In this document: positions 56,570 through 64,000 of the stretch, in pieces | Position numbering within the stretch: position 1 is the first letter of the stretch | Layout: every line of letters starts with the position of its first letter | NCBI RefSeq assembly: GCF_958979055.1 | Contig: NC_084887.1 | Span: 23,991,044 to 24,055,043 of the forward strand | DNA from: Alnus glutinosa | Taxonomy: Eukaryota; Streptophyta; Magnoliopsida; Fagales; Betulaceae | Reading direction: 5' to 3' | DNA length: 64,000 nucleotides | Made by a program: the position numbers and the translations under genes | Notes under the pieces: model-generated | What the model was told of the DNA's origin: nothing | What the model saw: the letters and a program-made list of their open reading frames with translations, nothing else | The model's database searches: none

Positions 56570-58716
56570 GCGCCTTTATGGTTTAGCGGTGGAGAGAGTT
56601 CTGACCGTTGGATGATAGAACCCTACGGAATTTGGATTGTGGTCGTCAGATTAGAATTTTAATGTGAAGACGAAGAATGTGCTTTTCCGTCTTAAATATC
56701 TTGAGCCGTCTCCGCACGAGAATAGCTCAATAGGTCAAGATTTAAATACGGTTATTTTATTTACAAAAAAAATAAAAATTAAATTAAATTAAATACGGTG
56801 TATATGACATGATGTTATTTAAATACGGTGTACATGATATGTTGTTAATGTTAGTATGTATTTTTTTTTTTTTAAAATAAAAATCAAACTGTAATTTTAA
56901 TGGTTGAATTAAGATTTTACTTTCTTTGTTTTTTAACAAAAAAAAATCTAAGTATTTCATTAAGTATAAAGTTCTTACATCACAAAGCATAAAGTTCTAC
57001 AAAATTATAGTCACATGCAATGAAGTTACAAAGTTATAAATACAAATAAAATTTTTACAATAAAGTGTTATCTATGACTTTCATTTTCAGCTAATCTATG
57101 TACAAAAATAGTTAAATAGTAGATCTGCTTCGAGTAAACTAGATCTAAGCCGATGGTAGGCAAATATCCTAAAAATTTATTTAAACCAACAGTGATAGAT
57201 AACTCCTCACACATGACTAACATTCATCTCATAGTGTAACGCTCCGCCTTTTACAAAAAAGCATAAGTGAAAATTTTCAATTTTCACATGACATTACTAC
57301 ATCATCAGAGTTGAAATTTGGCATCGGAATATTTTTTTTTTTAAAGACATGAGAACATAACAAGTCAGAACTAACTGAATTACCTCAATATATAAATAAT
57401 ATAATTTTTCGTTCTAACATAATATTTACATAACAAACATTATCATATGCGCCATAAGCGGCACTAATAATATGTATGTAATCATTGTTTTAACCTAGTG
57501 CAAACTAGTATATAAAATATTACATATTTAAGGAAAGCATATAAAGGTAAGTTCTCTACGGGCATAAAAATAAACGGACTAAGCAAAGTAGTCCATCACA
57601 CAAAATAGGCAATAGTTAGCCTCGTCTCCACTCATAAAGATTAGCACAAAGACTTTGGAACTCCTCATCCACAACTCCTACACAATCATTTATGTGATTG
57701 TGGTTTTCACCACAATCCCATAATGTAGTCAAGTAAGTCAATTGTTTTCAATAATATTATAAAATACTGATTTATTTAAAAATATACAATGCAACAATGT
57801 GGTGTAATAACAGTCTTATATGCACAGTCTTATTTATTTTATTCTTACACTCCTTTCATACCATGGCCATTCAATCCCTGTTTATTTAAGCAGCTATATA
57901 TTGGAGCACAAACTCCCTTACCATGTTTTATTAGCTTTTTCCGTACTAGTAGTCAAAGTATCATACTTAGTACATTGGTCATCTCGACAACCAAGTACAT
58001 TGACCATCTCGACAGTCAATTAAGTAGCCATAACTTGCCTAGATATTTAAAACAGTGTGCAATATACTGTTCTTATGCATATAATTAAATAAAGCATAAA
58101 TCACAACATTATAGAAAACAACCACGTATCTTCCTCAGTGAGTAAAAATACTCACAATTTTTTCTTTAAAAGGTGTCCACAGAAATACTGACTATACATA
58201 ATAAATTAGCATAAGATGCTAATAAAATAATATTATTATCATTGCCACTGTTAATTCTTTATTAAAGTCATTAACTTTATTTATTTAAGACACCATTAAT
58301 TACTAGGCCAATGCATTATAACTGTCTTTATATTTGTTTATAAATAAAATTAGGTAGAATAATTTCATTTACGTCAATTATATATTTAAATATAAATGGA
58401 CAGCAACAACATAAATATTAATATTTCATAATCTAAATCGGGTAAAATAACGATATTAACGTATTAAATACCTAACAACATTTTAAAACAGTTGGATGGG
58501 ATAACAGCGTTTTAGAAATATTTTAGTTGTCAAACAAATATGTATATATTTTAAACTTAAATATCTTAAAAATATAAAACCATAATACAATGGTTATGAA
58601 AAATTCTAGAAGAAGCTAGAATTATACTTTTTCACACTGATTGAAGGAGAGGCCAAAACTAGGACCTGCTGTCCCAAAAAAAAACAAAAGAAACAAAAAG
58701 CATGCCTTTTCTTAAG
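56570..58716. other. RH7 upstream and repeat-like intergenic DNA
   Basis: From 57236 (TGTAACGCTCCGCC) onward the sequence has the start and the 'agtgagtaaaaatactcaca' type phrases I associate with gypsy-like LTRs, but no opposite end or target duplication was found. A 25-bp tandem repeat (AGTACATTGGTCATCTCGAC and relative) is at 57969-58018. No gene. Confidence 0.35.
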
Positions 58717-58721
58717 GAGAT

Positions 58722-59013
58722 TATCAAACTTTACAGAATTGTAAAGTGAATGATCAAGAACAGAGAGTGAAAAACAGAAACTTGCACAGCAAGAGAATAG
58801 AAAAGAATCGATCTTCTATTGACGAAAAGCTTAATTGTAAATACATTAGAGTCAAGTGCTTATATATTGGAATAAGCACATGTGCTAGAATAAAAACAAA
58901 GTTAACTTGCTAACCAAGTAATAACCTTGTTGTACAAAGAATTACAACTGTCAAGCTAGATACAAACTATCAACTAAAATACAAATGAGAAAAACGTGCT
59001 ATATACATCAATA
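58722..59013 (-). repeat. 3' LTR of the copia element
   Basis: 292 bp; on the plus strand from TATCAAAC to CATCAATA. It contains two 'gtcaag' segments and a TATATA-like motif (near 58860) but no confirmed promoter. Confidence 0.95.
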
Positions 59014-59020
59014 CTCCCCC

Positions 59021-62018
59021 TCAAGATGGACTGTGAATGTCATGAACAGACATCTTGGACAAAAGCTTATGGAAAAGAGAATTTCCAAGGGCTTTAGTAA
59101 AGACATCGGCCAACTGATTTTGGGAAGAGACATGGAGCGTTTTGATGAGACCAAGCTGAATTTTCTCACAAATAAAATGGCAATCTATATCAATGTGCTT
59201 GGTACGCTCGTGGAACACCGGATTAGCTACAATGTGTAATGTAGCCTGGCTATCACAAAACAGAGTGGTAGGATGAGGATGCTCAATTTGAAAGTCATGA
59301 AGTAAATTGAATAACCAAAAAAGCTCACAACCAGTAGAGGCCATAGAACGGTACTCGGAATCTGCAGAGGATCTAGAGACCGTTTGTTGTTTCTTTGACT
59401 TCCAAGAGATTAAAGAAGTGCCAAGAAAAACACAAAAACCAGTGATGGATCGACGGGTGTCATAGCATCCTGCCCAGTCGGCATTACGAAAAGCCTTAAG
59501 CTTGAAATCAGATTGAGCAGAAAAAAATAAACCTTGGCTAGGAGCATGCTTCACATATTTGAGAACCCGATAGGCAGCATCAAGATGGGGCTGGCGAGGC
59601 TTGTCCATGAATTGGCTTAAGGTTTGGACCGAATAAGCCAAATCTGGCCGAGTAAGAGTTAAGTAAAGAAGACGACCAATAAGTCTTCTATAAGAGGTAG
59701 GATCAGCCAAAAGAGTACCATGATCTCAAGAAAGTTTCAAATTCTGTTCCATGGGAAAAGAAACGGTTTAGAAGCCAATAAACCAGAATCTTGTAATATT
59801 TCTAAGGCATACTTTCTCTGTGAAACAGAAATGCCCAAGGAAGAATGAGCAATTTCAAGACCCAAAAAATACTTGAGTGAACCAAGGTTCTTGAGACAAA
59901 ACTTAGCATTCAAATCTGTAATAAGAGAAGTAACTGTTGCAACATCATTGCTAGTAATAGCAATATCATCAACATACACCAATAAACCAATGAAGAGAGA
60001 ATCCTGAACTTTAGTAAACAAAGAGTAATCCGCTTTGGATTGAGAGAAACCAAGATCAAGCAAGGCAATGGAGAGCTTAGAGAACCACTGTCTAGAGGCT
60101 TGTTTCAAACCGTAGAGAGACTTGGTTAACTTGCAGACTTTAGACTCCCCCTTACCCTTAAAGCTGGGAGGTCAAGTCATGTAAACATCTTCTTCTAAGT
60201 CTCCATGAAGAAAAACATTGTTGACATCAAGTTGATGCAACACCCAATGCTTAGCAGCTACAACAGCAAGAAAGGTCCGAACAGTACTCATTTTGGCAAC
60301 ATGTGAAAAAGTTTCATGATAGTCTAATCCTTCACTTTGAGTGTACCCCTTGGCAACAAGACGGGCTTTGTACCTTTCTATGCTACCATCAACCCGATAT
60401 TTGATTTTATAGACCCATTTACAGCCAATGGCATGCTTGGTTGGGGGTAAATCAGTGACAATCCAAGTGTTGTTGGCTTCAAGTGATGCAATTTCTTTGG
60501 TCATGGCATCACGCCAATGTGAATGTTTAACCGCTTGATGGTAAAATTGTGGCTCAACATCAGAGGAAATGGAAAGACAAAAACGTTTATAGAAAGGAGA
60601 AATATGATCATAAGAAAACGAAGAAGACAGAGGGAAAGAGATACCTGAAGATACTGCTGAAACTGAATCTGAATCCTTAGAAGTAGAATGGGGTAAAACA
60701 GAAGCTATGTGACAATGATACTGCTGCAAATAAGCTGGAGGATGCCGAATTCTGTTTGATTTTCGAAGGTTATCAGTAGAAACTATGGGAGGGATATCAG
60801 AAACTGTAGGAGAATCTGCTATAGGAGAATCTGTGGGAGAAATATCAAAAATTATAGGAGAAGGTAGAGGAGAATCTGGTATAGGAGAATCCGAATCAAA
60901 AACAGAATCATCAAAAATAGGAAAGGATACAGAAACAAGATCATTAGTAATGGAAGATAAAAGGGAAGAAGAAGCAAATGGAAAAATGTTTTCATGAAAG
61001 ATAACATTCCTAGAAATGAAGACAGATTTGGTTTGAAGATTGTAAAGCTTGTAACCTTTAGTGGCATAAGGATAGCCAATAAAGATACAAGGAATAGCAC
61101 GGGCATCAAACTTAGTTCGATTTCGAAGCAAAGTAGAGGCATATGCTAAGCAACCGAAAACCTTGAGATGAGAATAAGAAGGTGGTGTGGAAAACAACAA
61201 TTCATGAGGTGATTTATTTGATAGATTAGGAGTTGGAATTCGATTAATGAGGTGAGTAGCAGTAAGGACACAATCAGCCCAAAAATCCAAAGGTAAATGA
61301 GCTTGAAACCTCAAGGACCTAGCCACATTTAAGAGGTGTTGATGTTTCCTCTCAACAACAGAATTTTGTTGAGGAGTTTCAACACAACTTAATTGGTGTA
61401 TAGTCCCTTGTTGAGCAAAGAAATCTGTCATTTGGAATTCAGCACCATTGTCAGATCGTAGACACTTTATTCTAAGCTGAAATTGAGTGAATATTAGTTG
61501 AAAAAAGGCTTGAAGTACAGAACATGTTTGTGATTTGTGTTTTAGAACATGCACCCAAATAAAACGGCTAAAATCATTAATAGTGAGAAAGAAAGTAGCA
61601 CCATTTATTGATGTGGTGGAAAAAGGTCCCCAAATATCACAGTGTATCAAATCAAAAGGAGAATGAGAAACATAAATGCTACTTGAAAAAGGTAGCTTGT
61701 GCTGTTTTGCAAGGGGACAAACTATACATACATTTTTAGAATCACAAGGAATAAAAGGTACAAGCTGATGTAACAAACTTATTCTAGAAGAAAAAGGATG
61801 TCCTAAACGAAAATGCCAAACATCAGCATGTGAAGAAGTCTTGATTGCAGAGGAGAAAGTCTGAGATTGGAGTGGAAGCAATTGAGAATTGTTTGCTGCA
61901 AAAGATGAAATAGGATTCTCCAGCTTGGAAGAATGCATCAAGTAGTATAATCCATGGTGCTCCTTACCCACCCCAATCGTTTTCCAAGTGCTCAAATTAT
62001 GTATAAAGCAATATCCAG

Positions 62019-62054
<36 letters not shown>

Positions 62055-63461
62055 AAAACAACAGCAGATTTGCTAAATGAGTTTGCTGGCAGAAAGAAAA
62101 TTGAAAGTGAAAGAAGGCACACACAAAACATTAGTAAGAATGAGACTCTCAGAAACTTGTACAATGCCTATATGAGTAACAGAAGCAAAAGAACCATTAG
62201 GCAATTGTACACATGTGGAAATAACATCAGTTATTTTAGTGAAAAAGGAAGGAGAACAGATCATGTGATTTGTAGCTCCTGTGTCAATTATCCAAGGAGG
62301 CTTTTTGGAAGGATGATGAGAAAAACTGGAAGAAAAAACAGAATGTATTGGATAAAGAGAAAAAATACCATAATTGGACGGACCGGTTATCTGAGTGTGC
62401 AGATTGGCAGCAGAATGAGCAGAAGCAATGGGAACACCATTCGAACCGGAAGGTTGACCAGCAGATTGAGATTGAATGAAAGCCATCAATTGTTGACACT
62501 GTTCAAGGCTAATAGGTAACTTTGAAGATGAGCATTCAGTCAAGTCCAATTCTTGAACCTGATTAGCAAAATGTGGAGAAAACTTATTCTTGGTGAATTT
62601 AAAGCCAGGAGGGAATCCATGTATCCTGTAACATTTATCAATCGTATGACCCGTGATACCACAATGAGAGCAAGTTGGTTTCTCCTTACGGTTGGTAAAC
62701 TTGTTGAACTTCTTCTAAGGTGCAGCATCAACCTTTGTCATGAGAGCAGCAGTCTCATGAATCAAAGGATTAACAGAGATTTCCTTTTGGCGTTCCTCTT
62801 GGACAATCAGAGATAAAACTTTATTGATCGGAGGAAGAGGATCATTGAGAAGAATTTGACATCGGATATGAGAATAGGAATCATCAAGGCCCATCAAAAA
62901 TTGAAAAACATGATCTCTGTTATTTTTTTCATGGACAAAACGTATGCCTCCACACGTACAAGAAGGAATTGGATCATAGTTGTTGAGCTCATCCCAAATA
63001 CTCTTAATTCGAGTAAAATACTGACTCAACGATGAGTTTTCTTGTGAGAGAGTGGTGAGAATTTTCTGAAGTTGAAAAATTCTTGGACCATTACCTTGAG
63101 AGAATCGATCCTTCAAATCTTGCCACATCTCCTAACAGGTAATGATATAAATGATGCTTGAAGCAATGTCCTTTGACACAGAATTGAGAATCCATGCAAT
63201 GATCATGTTATTGCATCTTGTCCAAGCATGATGCAGAGACTCATCTTCAGGAGATAGCTTTGGCATAGAGCCATCGATAAACCCTAGCTTGTTCTTCACG
63301 GTTAGGGATACAATCATGGAACGACTCCATGTATTGTAATTCTCTCCGGTTAAAGGCTGAGAAACCAGGACATTACTTGGATTGTCGCCATTGTGCAGAA
63401 AAAATGGACTTGTAGGATTGTCATTGAAAGAAGAAGAAGAAGAAGAAGAAGAAACCGCCAT
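59021..63461 (-). pseudogene. Copia gag-pol, interrupted
   Basis: Gag starts at the ATG at 63461 with LTGENYNTWSRSM. A CCHC zinc knuckle (CSHCGITGHTIDKC) lies near 62660. The protease has DTGATNHM near 62300, integrase has [11 protein letters not shown] then IWGPF and the D,D35E-type residues (61650-61300), RT has [13 protein letters not shown] and YVDDI (60450-59950), and RNase H ends at the stop at 59021, overlapping the polypurine tract. Interruptions: a TAG at about 63132 in gag, a TAG at about 62717 just before the zinc knuckle, a frame change around a 35-A run (62019-62053) between protease and integrase, a TGA near 60174 in RT, and a frameshift plus TGA near 59730-59755. Not capable of encoding its own enzymes. 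Confidence 0.92.
62019..62053. repeat. A35 homopolymer inside the copia coding region
   Basis: Thirty-five consecutive A on the plus strand (poly-T in coding sense). Neighbouring coding frames differ on either side. Confidence 0.9.
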
Positions 63462-63551
63462 TGATGAAACAAAATCAATAGAAATTTTAAGAATGAATTT
63501 TGATGAACGAAATTGAAAAGAATTGAATGAACTTTCACAAATTTGTGAAAA

Positions 63552-63563
63552 GCTTTGATACCA
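63552..63563 (-). other. Copia primer binding site
   Basis: Minus strand TGGTATCAAAGC directly abutting the LTR; initiator-Met tRNA-type site of copia elements (usual form TGGTATCAGAGC). Confidence 0.85.
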
Positions 63564-63855
63564 TATCAAACTTTACAGAATTGTAAAGTGAATGATCAAG
63601 AACAAAGAGTGAAAAACAGAAACTTGCACAGCAAGGGAATGGAAAAGAATCGATCTTCTATTGACAAAAAGCTTAATCGTAAATACATTAGAGTCAAGTG
63701 CTTATATATTGGAATAAGCACATGTGCTAGAATAAAAACAAAGTTAACTTCCTAACCAAGTAATAACATTGTTGTACAAAGAATTACAACTGTCAAGCTA
63801 GATACAAACTATCAACTAAAATACAAATGAGAAAAATGTGCTATATACATCAATA
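63564..63855 (-). repeat. 5' LTR of the copia element
   Basis: 292 bp with the same ends as the left LTR; transcription of the element would start here on the minus strand. Confidence 0.95.
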
Positions 63856-63860
63856 GAGAT

Positions 63861-64000
63861 TCCCAATACTTCTAGAGACCAAAAAGAGAAAATGAAGCTT
63901 ACTAAAAGAAATAAAAACCTAGAAGAAGAGATGCTTACCGATTGTGAAAACAGAGAGTGTTCTAACTTCTACTTCTTTTGTTTTCACCTTCCAAGAGCTA
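63861..64000. other. Flank of the copia insertion
   Basis: Continues host sequence from 58716. Nothing recognised; a minus-strand splice-donor-like 'cttacc' at about 63936 could belong to a gene outside the window, but this is weak. Confidence 0.3.

Larger units (their letters stand above)
58722..63855 (-). mobile_element. Ty1/copia LTR retrotransposon, complete ends, inactive
   Basis: A 5,134-bp element bounded by the 5-bp duplication GAGAT (58717-58721 and 63856-63860). The LTRs at 58722-59013 and 63564-63855 are both 292 bp and differ at 8 sites by eye (about 2.7%). Next to the 5' LTR (the right one) is the primer binding site TGGTATCAAAGC (63563-63552), complementary to initiator Met tRNA with one mismatch; before the 3' LTR is the polypurine tract GAGGGGGAG (59022-59014). 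LTR termini are TATTGATG...GTTTGATA, that is 5'-TA...TA-3' and not TG...CA. The order gag, protease, integrase, RT, RNase H is that of copia elements (RE1-like). Confidence 0.95.

Noticed and set aside
57789..58088. 99-aa plus-strand protein
   Set aside because: Overlaps a second frame, contains a 25-bp tandem repeat and has no recognised domain.

Overview
This window is nuclear DNA from a dicot plant, most likely a woody species. The genes have plant-type GT-AG introns, intergenic DNA is very AT-rich, and there is a dense layer of small transposons (MITEs, SINEs, solo LTR, Ty1/copia). Some retroelement tails resemble repeats I associate with Fagales (oak/walnut relatives), but that placement is only a guess. 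I see no bacterial, viral or CRISPR sequence.

Protein-coding layout, all minus strand except FUC1: a receptor-like kinase with a very long activation-segment insertion (322-2265); a GT64 GIPC mannosyltransferase, GMT1/EPC1-like, five exons (11845-16691); an intronless 3-ketoacyl-CoA synthase that has lost two conserved histidines (23114-24589); an alpha-L-fucosidase of GH29, FUC1-like, three exons on the plus strand (32054-34300); a CYP704-type cytochrome P450 pseudogene with three frameshifts (36000-39504); an intronless E-class PPR protein (41160-42815); the mitochondrial metalloprotease OMA1, three exons (43833-48623); and a DEAD-box RNA helicase of the RH7/PRH75 type, 14 exons (50823-56398). 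I derived the exon models by hand from GT/AG borders. In each multi-exon gene the summed exon lengths keep frame, except in the P450, where exons 3 and 4 are out of frame exactly where frameshifts are visible.

Mobile DNA: a 5,134-bp Ty1/copia element with two 292-bp LTRs, a perfect 5-bp target duplication and a dead coding region (58722-63855); a 527-bp solo LTR in a P450 intron; an Au-like SINE with a perfect 12-bp target duplication (26682-27000); two copies of another SINE inside introns of GMT1 and RH7; LINE-like 3' remnants (9622-10240 and 13612-14490); a Mutator-type MITE (29060-29427); a candidate gene-capturing long-TIR element with in-frame 117-bp repeats (19741-20435); three copies of a TAA-duplicating MITE; and a group of foldback elements with similar ends. 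About 4.6-9.0 kb is a repeat-rich block with LTR-like ends, long AT microsatellites and tandem duplications.

The genes are unrelated housekeeping or metabolic loci and do not form an operon or cluster. Sphingolipid glycosylation (GMT1), very-long-chain acyl elongation (KCS) and fatty-acid hydroxylation (CYP704) are related themes in lipid metabolism, but nothing in the sequence ties them together. I found no convincing new multi-gene system. The points most worth checking are the KCS active-site changes, the P450 decay, the kinase insertion, and the small-element families.
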